A program made the position numbers and the translations under genes. A stretch of 64,000 nt of DNA, from contig NZ_JARHTQ010000009.1 in the NCBI RefSeq assembly GCF_029223525.1, positions 1 through 64,000 of the forward strand, in the 5' to 3' direction. Position 1 is the stretch's first letter; each line of letters starts with the position of its first letter. The notes beneath the pieces are model-generated. The model worked only from the letters and a program-made list of their open reading frames with translations, was not told where the DNA came from and did no database searches. Source of the DNA: Streptantibioticus ferralitis. Its GTDB lineage: Bacteria > Actinomycetota > Actinomycetes > Streptomycetales > Streptomycetaceae. Positions 15,190 to 22,309 of the stretch are shown one piece after another.

Positions 15190-16281
15190 TCAGTGGTTGC
15201 GGGTGTTGGGGCCCTCGGGGCGGGCTATCCGTTCGGCTCGGGCCTGCTGGGCGAGGTCGAGGAGGTCTCGCGGGTCGTCGCCGTCGAGGATTCCGAGGTG
15301 GATGCCGACGGCGAGTTCGTAGTCCGCGTCGGTGGTGAGGGCTTGGCGCAGGGCGAGGTGGGCGGTGATCAGGTCGTCTTGGCGCCAGGCGACGAACGCG
15401 AGGAGCGTGAGGATGGGCACGGCCTCGTAGGTGTATGGGGTGGTGCAGTGGCGGGCGAGGTAGGACCACAGGCGTCGGGCGTGGGGTAGGTCGTCGTCTT
15501 CGGCGAAGGCCATGCCTTCTTCCACGGCGCCGTCGTCTTGGAGGCCGACGATGAGCCGTGCGGTCAGGGCGCGGTCGAGTTCCGTTGCTCCTTGTCGAAA
15601 CAGGCGCATGGCGGTCTCGATGTGGACCTGGGTGGTGGAGAGCGCGGCGTCTTGCCCGAGCTGTGTGGCGCACTGCTTGTTGAAGTTGTAGGCGGCATCG
15701 CCGAGGACGGTGAGGAAGTCGCGGCTGGTGGCGGGCTGGAACTCGTTGACGGTGTCGCGGGTGCGGGGTCCGCGTGAGTAGCCGAGCTGGATGAGCTGCG
15801 CGGCGGCGCTGTCGGGGTCGTCGAGCGCGGGCAGCGGTTGGCCTTCGCAGCATCCGGGCAGATCGCAGTTGTATGCCCACCAGCGGTCGGCGACGAGGCC
15901 GAGGGTTTGCAGGACGACGCCGCGGTGCTCGTAGAGGGCGTCAACGAGCGTGTTGGCGAGGGGTCGGAGGAGTTCGGCGGTGTCCTCGGGGGTCTCGCCT
16001 GTGCGGGGTTCGCGGCAGAGGTAGACGATGATGCCGCTGTCGGGGTTGTGGCCGCGGGCGCGGACGGTGTGGGTGAAGTGGCAGGCGAAGGTCTCGGCGG
16101 CCTGCTTCCAGTCGGCGGGGTTTTCGGGGAGGGGGGCGGTGATGGTGGGGCCTTCGATGAAGTTCGGGCCGGTGAGGTGGAGGACCATGCTGTCGTCGGG
16201 GTAGTGGCCGAGGAGGAACGGCAGGATCTCGGCGACGTTGGCCAAGCTGGTGATCTTGAGGGTCTTCTTCGGATTGTTCAC
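15190..16281 (-). CDS. DUF4192 domain protein
   Basis: The 363-residue protein begins with VAEILPFLLGHYPDDSMVLHLTG, the typical opening of DUF4192, and has the conserved central blocks (WWAYNC with CC nearby) and a TPR-like C-terminal region. DUF4192 proteins are widespread in actinobacteria and their phages, without a known function. GTG 16281 overlaps the stop of the upstream gene. Confidence 0.75.
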   Translation of the reverse strand: MNNPKKTLKITSLANVAEILPFLLGHYPDDSMVLHLTGPNFIEGPTITAPLPENPADWKQAAETFACHFTHTVRARGHNPDSGIIVYLCREPRTGETPEDTAELLRPLANTLVDALYEHRGVVLQTLGLVADRWWAYNCDLPGCCEGQPLPALDDPDSAAAQLIQLGYSRGPRTRDTVNEFQPATSRDFLTVLGDAAYNFNKQCATQLGQDAALSTTQVHIETAMRLFRQGATELDRALTARLIVGLQDDGAVEEGMAFAEDDDLPHARRLWSYLARHCTTPYTYEAVPILTLLAFVAWRQDDLITAHLALRQALTTDADYELAVGIHLGILDGDDPRDLLDLAQQARAERIARPEGPNTRNH

Positions 16282-16850
16282 TTCGCGGTGTCCTTCTTCG
16301 TTGTGGTGCGAGTCGTCTTGGTGGTGCGCTGCGCTTTCTGCGAAGGGGCCTTGGGCTCGCGTTCCGCCTTCGCCGGGGGCTTCGGCCCGGTGGCGACGCA
16401 CTTGGGCTTGCGAGTGAGCGCAGGGATCAGCTGCTCGCGCAGCACGGCAGCGATGGCTGCGGGAAGGTCGTCGGTGTGCCGGATGGCGACGGTGGCGTTC
16501 CAGGAGCGGCTGGGCTGAAGGCGGGCGTCGTTGGCGGCCTGGGCCTCGGCCTTCTCCTCGTCGGTGCCGGCCGGGATCGGCGGCAGGTCGGGGCCTGCGG
16601 TGATCGAGGTCTGGACGATGAGGCCGCCGGGCATCAGGCGCAGCCCGATGCGGTGGCCTTCGGGGTGCGTGTACGTGGCGGTGCGGTCGGGGGTGTCGGT
16701 GTCCTCCTTGGTCCAGGGCTCCTCGAGGTCGGGGGCCAGCTCGTTCATGGGGTGTTGGGCGCCGGTGGGCTCGGGCTGAGCGAAGGACGGCCGTCGGGCG
16801 CGTTGCGCTGGGGTGGCGCGGGGTCGTGCGAGGTCCTGCTCGTCGGTCAT
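16278..16850 (-). CDS. Hypothetical phage protein, 190 aa
   Basis: ATG 16850 overlaps the stop of the methylase-like gene. The central 100 residues are folded-looking (RIGLRLMPGGLIVQTSI, SWNATVAIRHTDDLPAAIAA). The last 40 residues are a Lys/Thr/Ala-rich tail that would bind nucleic acid non-specifically. No family was recognised. It lies between two coupled genes in the same transcript. Confidence 0.5.
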   Translation of the reverse strand: MTDEQDLARPRATPAQRARRPSFAQPEPTGAQHPMNELAPDLEEPWTKEDTDTPDRTATYTHPEGHRIGLRLMPGGLIVQTSITAGPDLPPIPAGTDEEKAEAQAANDARLQPSRSWNATVAIRHTDDLPAAIAAVLREQLIPALTRKPKCVATGPKPPAKAEREPKAPSQKAQRTTKTTRTTTKKDTAK

Positions 16851-17878
16851 ACGGCGGCCGTCTCCTTGCTGGAGGTGAGCTCGTCCAGGAGGCGGAAGGC
16901 GCGGCGGGACGTGACGATGGCGGTGGCGGTGTCCACGTACCGGTCGCGCTGTTCGAAGGCGTCCTTGGCTTCGGAGAGCGTCTTGGCGTAGCCGCTGTCC
17001 TCGGTGGCGAGGGAGTCGGCGCAGCCGATGAAGGCGTTGGGGCCGAGGTCCCAGATGATCGTGTTGACGGCGGCGCACCCGGCGGACAGCGAGTCGATGT
17101 CGTTGCCGTACCAGTGGTAGTCGTGCGGGTTGAGGCCGAGGTCGCGAAGCCGTTGGGCGACGGAGCGGAACATGGTGCCCGAGCCGACAGCGGGTTCACG
17201 GATCGCGAGGCCCGGCTGGGCGAAGTCCTTGTCGACCAGCATGTTGGCCATCAGGTCGGTGACGCACGCCGGCGTGTGGTACTCGCCGCGCCACTTCTTG
17301 TCGCTCTTGTGGCGCAGACCTGTCAGGAGCGGGCTGAGGACGTCGGCTTCGGCGCGCTGGCCCGGGTCGTCGTGGCCGGTGAGGTCCAACAGGCCCTGGT
17401 TGAGGGCGCGGTGGGTGACGGCCTGGACGGCGCGGAGCTGCTGCGGGTCTGGGTCGGGGTTCCAGGCCCAGTCGTGCAGGCGCAGGGCGCGGTTGATCAG
17501 GTCGGGGCGCTTGATCCAGTAGCCGAGGTAGATCTCCTTGAAGAGTTGGGGCAGTTCGTGTGGCTGGCGGCTCAGGATCCAGTCGGCGAGGCCGTTGCCG
17601 ATCTCCTCAGGTTGGCGCAGGAGCGCGAGCGCGGCGATGGTGCCGATGGGTATGTCGATGCTTGAGCCGCCGTAGCTCTGGTACCAGGCGTCGATGGCGT
17701 TCTCGGCGATCTTGCGGGCGTGCTCGTGCGGGTCACGCGGGGCAAGAGCCTTGCGCCAGGTGGTCTTGGCGCAGGCTCGTACAGCGGCCTTCGACTTGGG
17801 CGGGCTCTTCTTGGCCCAGGCCGGGGCGCGCCGCTCGGTGTTCTGGGCCGCGCGGGGCAGGAATGTGTCGTCGGGCAT
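16847..17878 (-). CDS. N-6 DNA methylase-like protein without the NPPY motif
   Basis: The 343-residue protein resembles HsdM-type adenine methyltransferases. It has GEYHTPACVTDLMANML followed by the SAM-binding motif I EPAVGSGTM and the acidic loop GNDIDS. The catalytic NPPY/F motif expected 40-60 residues later is missing; the sequence goes through FIGCADSLATEDSGYAKTLSEA to a helical C-terminus. It probably binds SAM or DNA but is unlikely to methylate adenine. No restriction subunit is encoded nearby. ATG 17878 starts behind AGAAAGAA. Confidence 0.65.
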   Translation of the reverse strand: MPDDTFLPRAAQNTERRAPAWAKKSPPKSKAAVRACAKTTWRKALAPRDPHEHARKIAENAIDAWYQSYGGSSIDIPIGTIAALALLRQPEEIGNGLADWILSRQPHELPQLFKEIYLGYWIKRPDLINRALRLHDWAWNPDPDPQQLRAVQAVTHRALNQGLLDLTGHDDPGQRAEADVLSPLLTGLRHKSDKKWRGEYHTPACVTDLMANMLVDKDFAQPGLAIREPAVGSGTMFRSVAQRLRDLGLNPHDYHWYGNDIDSLSAGCAAVNTIIWDLGPNAFIGCADSLATEDSGYAKTLSEAKDAFEQRDRYVDTATAIVTSRRAFRLLDELTSSKETAAV

Positions 17879-17905
17879 GGTGGGGGTTCTTTCTGCGCGT
17901 ACAGG

Positions 17906-17941
17906 GCCGCCCCGGTGCGCGCGGGGCGCGGCCGGGGCGGC
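17906..17941. terminator. Intergenic GC hairpin H2
   Basis: GCCGCCCCGG (17906-17915) pairs with CCGGGGCGGC (17932-17941). The 16-nt centre is itself GC-rich and may fold further. The hairpin lies 28 nt upstream of the methylase-like gene and 27 nt after the stop of the preceding one. Confidence 0.5.
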
Positions 17942-17967
17942 GGGGTGGTGCTGTGGGTGAGGTGGCG

Positions 17968-18267
17968 TCAGCTTTCGGGGTGGGGGTGGAGCGCGTTGAC
18001 GATGGCGCGCAGCTCCACCGAGCGCGCGGCGTCGTGGTGTCCGGACTCGCGCAGGCCGCTGATCAGGAACATCAGGGCGAACTCGTCGATGTCGATGTCG
18101 CTGATCAGTGCCTCGAAGGACAGGTGGCGCAGCGCGGGCGGGCGGTGGGTGTAGCCGGTGCGCAGGGTGGTTTCGATGTCCGCGAGGGTGGCGGTGGTCT
18201 GCTCGGGGGTGAGGCCGAGGAGCGTGGACCAGGCGCTGAGGGTGTCGTCGTCTACCGGAATCTTCAC
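17968..18267 (-). CDS. Hypothetical phage protein, 99 aa
   Basis: The small acidic protein starts at ATG 18267 with MKIPVDDDTL and is rich in helices. No motif is recognised. It is flanked on both sides by intergenic hairpins and read in the same direction as its neighbours. Confidence 0.5.
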   Translation of the reverse strand: MKIPVDDDTLSAWSTLLGLTPEQTTATLADIETTLRTGYTHRPPALRHLSFEALISDIDIDEFALMFLISGLRESGHHDAARSVELRAIVNALHPHPES

Positions 18268-18287
18268 GGTGGCTCTTTCTCGTCCGG

Positions 18288-18327
18288 GCCGTCCCCGGCT
18301 CGCGGTGGGCGGGCCGGTGGGGACGGC
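18288..18327. terminator. Intergenic GC hairpin H3
   Basis: GCCGTCCCC (18288-18296) pairs with GGGGACGGC (18319-18327), with further CGG/CCG pairing inside. It separates the genes at 18335 and 17968. Confidence 0.45.
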
Positions 18328-18334
18328 GGTGCGG

Positions 18335-18961
18335 TCAGGAGGGGAAGGGGTTGCTCCGGTAGTTGGGGTGGACGGCGGCCCACAGGCCGTCGGCGACCGG
18401 TTCGGTGATGACGCCCCATCCGGCGAAGCGCAGGACGGCGAGGTAGCCGAGTCGGCCGCCGGCGAAGCCGGTGCGCTCCTGGCAGGCTGGGTCGGGGTTG
18501 ATGAACACCCAGCCGGGGAAGTCGTCGCAGCCGGGCATGACCTGGAAGCCGGGGCGCAGTTCGCGGGTGCCGTCGGTGACGATGGGTGGCAGGTCGGCGG
18601 CTTGCAGGATGCGGATGGCCTGCTGGACGTGCGGGTGGTCGTGGTACTCGGGCAGCGTGCCGACGCCGCGGCGGACGTGGAGGCGGTGGGCGGTGGCGTC
18701 TTCGCTGGCCTTGAAGATGTCCATCAGGAGCTGGGCGTCCTCGGGGCGGCCGGCGAAGCGCATGGCAATGTTGGCGACGATGACGACGGGGAACCGGTCG
18801 GTGCCGATGAGGCGGCGGAACTGGTCGTCGGTCAGGTGCCGGTAGTGGGTGGCGCGGATCGCGGTGTGGGTCCGTGAGACGTAGTGGAAGGCGCGTGCGA
18901 CGTGCTGGACATCGACGCCTATGTGTTCCGCGAGGATTTCGACTCCGCGGGTGTGGGTCAT
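18335..18961 (-). CDS. Hypothetical phage protein, 208 aa
   Basis: The protein starts at ATG 18961 with MTHTRGVEILAEHIGVDV. The frame is open much further upstream but is implausible there. The segments IVANIAMRFAGRPEDAQ and PGCDDFPGWVFINPDPACQ suggest a folded enzyme or binding protein, but no family is recognised. A CTCTTGGAGACC leader lies 9 nt before the ATG and a hairpin lies behind that leader. Confidence 0.55.
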   Translation of the reverse strand: MTHTRGVEILAEHIGVDVQHVARAFHYVSRTHTAIRATHYRHLTDDQFRRLIGTDRFPVVIVANIAMRFAGRPEDAQLLMDIFKASEDATAHRLHVRRGVGTLPEYHDHPHVQQAIRILQAADLPPIVTDGTRELRPGFQVMPGCDDFPGWVFINPDPACQERTGFAGGRLGYLAVLRFAGWGVITEPVADGLWAAVHPNYRSNPFPS

Positions 18962-18969
18962 GGTGGTGG

Positions 18970-19027
18970 TCTCCAAGAGTTGTTCGCTTGCGCGTATGGG
19001 TGCGCCCCCGGGCAGTGCCGGGGGCGC
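18970..19027 (-). promoter_or_regulatory. Leader CTCTTGGAGA plus hairpin H4
   Basis: Reading leftward, a perfect 10-bp hairpin (arms at 19018-19027 and 19002-19011, 6-nt loop) is followed after 22 nt by CTCTTGGAGA (18979-18970) and then by the ATG at 18961. The GGAG inside the leader serves as ribosome binding site. The same arrangement recurs before other genes of this prophage. Confidence 0.55.
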
Positions 19028-19053
19028 GGGGTGGTTCTGGTGGGCTGGCGGTT

Positions 19054-19153
19054 CTAACGGCGCCGGCCGCCGCATCCGGCGTGGCCGCAGCCACCGCAGA
19101 AGCCGCTGGGTTTGTTGCACTCGCAGCCGCAGCCGCCGCTGCGCGCGATTTCC
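19054..19153 (-). CDS. Candidate cysteine-rich small protein, needs a +1 shift
   Basis: ATG 19153 sits behind the strong site GGAAAGGGGAAAAGG and 48 nt downstream of the promoter motif at 19201. Read directly, the frame is an arginine-rich nonsense run into the next gene. The frame one base further on reads CGCECNKPSGFCGGCGHAGC and then a basic tail ending at TAG 19056-19054. Seven closely spaced cysteines look like a compact zinc-binding peptide of about 32 residues. Joining the ATG to this frame needs the skipping of one base in the GCGCGC run near 19141. An indel, a sequencing error or recoding could each explain it. Confidence 0.4.
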
Positions 19154-19200
19154 ATAACCTTTTCCCCTTTCCGATTCGAGCGTTTCCCGAATTACTTACT

Positions 19201-19216
19201 TATATCCTATTCGCAT
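19201..19216 (-). promoter_or_regulatory. AT-rich early promoter-like motif, copy 1
   Basis: On the minus strand this reads ATGCGAATAGGATATA and continues AAGTA. The motif recurs at 25806-25821 and 30341-30356, each time 48-52 nt upstream of a leftward start codon. The surrounding DNA is far more AT-rich than the genes. An extended -10 region is the likely role. Confidence 0.5.
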
Positions 19217-19276
19217 TCACCTCTGAAGCAAGTTTTACCGTGCGGAATTCCGATTAATTTCCGGGAATCCCAATAC

Positions 19277-19903
19277 CTAATTCGCTGAGACAGGAATGAG
19301 GTCCGGCCACTGCACCGCTTCCAGCGCACGCCGGTGGGTGTCCGGCACCGGCACCGTCGGGTAGCCGAGCCAGTCCAGCCCCATCGCCGCCAGCACCGTG
19401 GCGTCCGCCTGGTCGTAACGCCCCGGCCCGTCGCACTCGACGCCGTACCGCTCCGCAGCGACGGAGCGCACCATGCCCTTGGCCACCTTCGACCGTTCCT
19501 TGCGCGGCCACTCCTGCGCCGGATTCGCCCGCCCGGTGGCATAGATCGTGCGGTGATGCGGGTTGGCCACCGCGTACGGGATGCGCAGCCGCCACAGGTC
19601 CTGTGTCACCAGCCACCACAGGCCGGCCAGTTCGTGGTGCCCGGCCTGCCCGCCCTGGGCGTAAGCCGCACCCTCGACCACCACCAGGTCCGCTTCCTCA
19701 ACGCACATGCGGATGTGCCCGCACAGCCAGTCCATCCGCTCGTGACTCCGGCGCCGCCCGGGCCGCAGCGCCTTCGCCCAGGTGGTGCCCGCCACGCCGG
19801 TCGAGGTCAGCGACAGGTCGAGGCCGACGACCTTCGGCTGCCATCCCCCCTCGCCCTGGACGCTGGGCAGGGTGACCGGGGCACTTTGCAGCACCACCGT
19901 CAT
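19277..19903 (-). CDS. RuvC-like Holliday junction resolvase
   Basis: The 208-residue protein has an RNase H-fold resolvase pattern. The first catalytic aspartate lies in VVGLDLSLTSTGVAGT (about residues 25-40), an acidic residue in DLVVVEGAAYA (about 72-82), and the C-terminal acidic pair in DQADATVLAAMG (about 165-176). Phage members resolve branched DNA before packaging. ATG 19903 overlaps the stop of the PP-loop gene, so both are made from one transcript. Confidence 0.75.
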   Translation of the reverse strand: MTVVLQSAPVTLPSVQGEGGWQPKVVGLDLSLTSTGVAGTTWAKALRPGRRRSHERMDWLCGHIRMCVEEADLVVVEGAAYAQGGQAGHHELAGLWWLVTQDLWRLRIPYAVANPHHRTIYATGRANPAQEWPRKERSKVAKGMVRSVAAERYGVECDGPGRYDQADATVLAAMGLDWLGYPTVPVPDTHRRALEAVQWPDLIPVSAN

Positions 19904-20727
19904 ACCGCCGCCCCAGCGCGCTCGATGATCTCGGCCATCGTCAGGTCGCGGCGGAACGGGCTGCCCGTCTCACGCTCCGTCTCGGCGTATTCGGCGGCCA
20001 GTTCCGGACGAAGCCGTGCGGCACACGTCAGATCGGACGCCGACGCAAGGGGACACAGACTGCACGAAAGGCGGGACATGCCTTCGCGGTAAGCCCAGTG
20101 GTACGGAACACCGGTGGCGTGGATGCGCTCCCAGACCTCCTCGGTGCTCCAGCGCAGCACCGGGTACCACAGGGTGATGGTGCGCCGTCCGCTGCTGGCC
20201 GGGTCGCGCTCGATGGGCGGCTTGGCAGCCCGGTTGCGGGACTCGGCCGCGCGCAGGCCCAGGCACAGCACCACGCGCGCCGGGCGGCCGGTGATGCCGA
20301 GTTGGGCAACCTGCTCAGTGATGAACTTCCGCGAGACGTTTCGTTTCATCTCAGCCGTGCAGTACCTGTTGAAGAGATTCGGGAAGCGCCCGCGCGCTCG
20401 TATACGGTGCAGCAGCGACTCCCACTTCGCCGAGCGGCGCACCTCGAACGACAGCCCGTAGTGCTCGGCCTGGGCACGGGCCAGGTCGAGGGTTCCGGGC
20501 CACTCGATGGTGTGCCCGCGAGGGGTGACGCCAAGGTCGCAGTGGAGCACCACGATGCGGTCGCGTACACCGGCGGCGTCGGCCAGGCGCACCGTCTCAT
20601 CGAGCGCCACCTGGGAATCTTTGCCGCCGCTGCTGGAGACGATGATCCGGTCGGCGGCGGCCAGGTCGGGTATCGGGTCAGGGCCCAGTGCGTCGCGGGC
20701 GGAGAGTAGTTCGAGTTGGGCGGTCAC
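19900..20727 (-). CDS. PAPS reductase-like PP-loop protein
   Basis: The 275-residue protein carries the PP-loop SSSGGKDS (about residues 31-38) of the PAPS reductase/ATP pyrophosphatase superfamily. It also has RYCTAEMKRN in the middle and a C-terminal CSLCPLAS cysteine pair. Phage homologues are common but their substrates are unsettled. The same fold is used in sulfate reduction, tRNA thiolation and the DndC step of DNA phosphorothioation. No dnd partner genes are present here. GTG 20727 overlaps the preceding stop. Confidence 0.75.
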   Translation of the reverse strand: MTAQLELLSARDALGPDPIPDLAAADRIIVSSSGGKDSQVALDETVRLADAAGVRDRIVVLHCDLGVTPRGHTIEWPGTLDLARAQAEHYGLSFEVRRSAKWESLLHRIRARGRFPNLFNRYCTAEMKRNVSRKFITEQVAQLGITGRPARVVLCLGLRAAESRNRAAKPPIERDPASSGRRTITLWYPVLRWSTEEVWERIHATGVPYHWAYREGMSRLSCSLCPLASASDLTCAARLRPELAAEYAETERETGSPFRRDLTMAEIIERAGAAV

Positions 20728-21311
20728 GAGGTCACCGCCCGGGTGGTGAGGTACTTGGTGATCAGCCGGTCGGCCTCGGTGGTCGCCTCGGTCTTCAGGC
20801 GGCCGGTCCATTCGCCGAGGTGCCCGCTCTCGGTGGGCCCCCACACGTACCAGCCGGTGTCGTGGTAGCCGTCCTTGGGGTTCTTCTTGCGGTGGGCCAG
20901 CACCCACCAGCCCTCGCGCCAGCGCCACAGGCGGCGCTGGGCGGGGTCGGGTATCCAGCCCGCCCGTTCGGCGTGCCCCTGGAACTGGGCCAGGTCAATG
21001 CGCAGCTGGGCGTTGGTGCGGGTCAGGGCCGCGGAATGCTCGTTGAAGCGGCGGCAGTCCTCGCCCCACTGAGTGTGGAAGTCGTCCAACTGCTCGCTGA
21101 CGCTGGTGAACTTCGCGTGTTCGGTGCGGGCGCGGCGGCGGGCCGAGCGCCAGGCCAGCCGGTAGCGGTCCGGGGCGCGGTGGGCGGCCAGTTCGCGGCG
21201 GGCCTGGTCGCGTTGGCGGGCGACGCGGCGCAGCAGGGCGGCGGCTCCGGGTGCGGCGTGCTGCTCCAGCCACGTGGCGGTGGCCTCGACTTCGGTTCCC
21301 AGATCGTTCAT
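20724..21311 (-). CDS. Hypothetical phage protein with coiled-coil middle, 195 aa
   Basis: The first 110 residues are mostly charged helix, probably coiled coil (RRVARQRDQARRELAAHR, SEQLDDFHTQWGEDCRRF). The C-terminal part is compact with many tryptophans (RLWRWREGWWVLAHRKK, GWYVWGPTESG). It starts at ATG 21311 and is coupled by a GTGA overlap to the PP-loop gene. No function can be assigned. Confidence 0.5.
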   Translation of the reverse strand: MNDLGTEVEATATWLEQHAAPGAAALLRRVARQRDQARRELAAHRAPDRYRLAWRSARRRARTEHAKFTSVSEQLDDFHTQWGEDCRRFNEHSAALTRTNAQLRIDLAQFQGHAERAGWIPDPAQRRLWRWREGWWVLAHRKKNPKDGYHDTGWYVWGPTESGHLGEWTGRLKTEATTEADRLITKYLTTRAVTS

Positions 21312-21333
21312 GGGGTGCGGTTCCCTTCGGCAT

Positions 21334-21361
21334 GGTGCCGCCCCGCGTGTGGGGCGGCACC
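21334..21361. terminator. Intergenic GC hairpin H5
   Basis: GGTGCCGCCCC (21334-21344) pairs with GGGGCGGCACC (21351-21361) around a 6-nt loop. It lies between the HU gene stop and the next start codon, 23 nt away. Confidence 0.55.
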
Positions 21362-21373
21362 AGCCAGGTCGGC

Positions 21374-21706
21374 TTACGGGCGGGGGGACTTGGGGGCCTT
21401 GCGGATGGCGTTGCCCGAGGGCGGAAGCGGGGCGCGGCCGGAAACGAGGTCCTTGAACTTGCGGCCCGGCGTGAAGCGCAGGACGCGGGTGGCGGGGACG
21501 TGCACCGCGGTGCCGTCTTGCGGGTTGCGGCCGATGCGTGCGGCGCGGTTGCGGGCCTGGATGCTGCCGAAGCCGGTGACCGAGACGGTCTGTCCTGCGA
21601 CCACGGCGCGCACGATGGCGTCGAAGACGGCATCGACCGCCTCGGCCGCGGCAGCCCGGCCGCCCACCTGATCCTTGATCGCCTCGATGAGGTGGGCCTT
21701 GTTCAT
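21374..21706 (-). CDS. HU-family DNA-bending protein
   Basis: The 110-residue protein has the canonical HU/IHF fold. MNKAHLIEAI opens it, VVAGQTVSVTGFGSIQARNRAAR forms the dimer core and the start of the arm, and RNPQDGTAVHVPATRVLRFTPGRKFKD completes the DNA-binding arm. A short Pro/Lys tail is added. Phage HU proteins help replication, recombination or packaging by bending DNA. ATG 21706 overlaps the stop of a 48-codon frame upstream. Confidence 0.85.
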   Translation of the reverse strand: MNKAHLIEAIKDQVGGRAAAAEAVDAVFDAIVRAVVAGQTVSVTGFGSIQARNRAARIGRNPQDGTAVHVPATRVLRFTPGRKFKDLVSGRAPLPPSGNAIRKAPKSPRP

Positions 21707-21849
21707 TGCGTGTCCTTCCGGTTCTGGGTCGGTTGCTGCGGGCTGCGGGCCGGTGCGGGTGCCCGCCACGCGGCGGGCAGGGGGTTCAGGCCGGTGCTCG
21801 GCTCGTCCGGCCCGTCGTCAGGCGGGTCCCATCGCGCCGCGTCAATCAT
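21703..21849 (-). CDS. Small hypothetical protein upstream of HU, 48 aa
   Basis: A frame from ATG 21849 encodes a 48-residue Pro/Ala/Asp-rich peptide beginning MIDAARWDPPDDGPD. Its TGA overlaps the ATG of the HU gene, the usual sign of translational coupling here. The upstream site GTAGAG is weak. It lies 18 nt downstream of the 14-bp repeat at 21867. Coding is likely but unproved. Confidence 0.4.
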   Translation of the reverse strand: MIDAARWDPPDDGPDEPSTGLNPLPAAWRAPAPARSPQQPTQNRKDTQ

Positions 21850-21866
21850 CTCTACGTGTTGCAAAG

Positions 21867-21880
21867 TTGTCTCCTATCTT
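21867..21880 (-). repeat. 14-bp early-region repeat, copy A
   Basis: The minus strand reads AAGATAGGAGACAA. Near-identical copies are at 25455-25468 and 29997-30010, giving the consensus RAGATAGGWGWCAA. All lie in short gaps shortly before leftward start codons and in the same orientation. They may be asymmetric repressor sites or -10 regions. Confidence 0.45.
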
Positions 21881-21883
21881 TGG

Positions 21884-22291
21884 TCAGTCGGAGACCCGCC
21901 GCCTCATCTCGCGGCGGCGGGCCTGGGCCAGCCGTCCGGCCTCCCGGCACAGCGAACAGGCCCGCTCTCCGCGCCGGTTGTGGGCACGGGCACCGGCCTC
22001 GGTGCCGTGGGGGATGTAGCTGCCGTCTTCGGTGAGTTCGTCGGGGTGCGCGGCCTCGCACTCGTCCCGCACGGTGCCGTCGATCCATAGACGACCGCCG
22101 CAGATGCCGTCGAACTTCGAGGTGCGAGGCAGGACGAGGTCGATGCACTGCGACCGGTAGGGGCAGCCCTGGCAGACCTTCAGGAGCTGCCGGGTCATCG
22201 GCGTCCTGAGCGCGTCGGCGGAGGTGTCGTTGGGGGTGAAGCGCGAGTCCCCGACGCACGGCGCGTCGCTGACCCACCAGGTGCCGCTCAT
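21884..22291 (-). CDS. WhiB-like iron-sulfur protein (phage)
   Basis: The 135-residue protein has the four cysteines of a WhiB domain, one near residue 12 and the CX2CX5C group in KVCQGCPYRSQC (about residues 39-49), followed by the turn GICGGRLW. These hold a 4Fe-4S cluster in the family and contact the sigma factor. A second C-terminal segment with GTEAGARAHNRRGERACSLC resembles a domain common in actinophage proteins. Phage WhiB proteins can act against host WhiB regulators. ATG 22291 is the chosen start. Confidence 0.75.
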   Translation of the reverse strand: MSGTWWVSDAPCVGDSRFTPNDTSADALRTPMTRQLLKVCQGCPYRSQCIDLVLPRTSKFDGICGGRLWIDGTVRDECEAAHPDELTEDGSYIPHGTEAGARAHNRRGERACSLCREAGRLAQARRREMRRRVSD

Positions 22292-22309
22292 CAGCTGCTC
22301 TCCCGGCGG

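Noticed and set aside
15190-17199. A single 669-codon leftward protein spanning the DUF4192 gene and its upstream neighbours
   Set aside because: The DUF4192 protein begins at GTG 16281; the part upstream overlaps two other genes out of frame and is Arg/Pro-rich.
18335-19153. The gene at 18335 starting as far upstream as ATG 19153
   Set aside because: The extra 64 residues are Arg/Pro-rich and run through a hairpin and a leader; ATG 18961 behind CTCTTGGAGA is the natural start.
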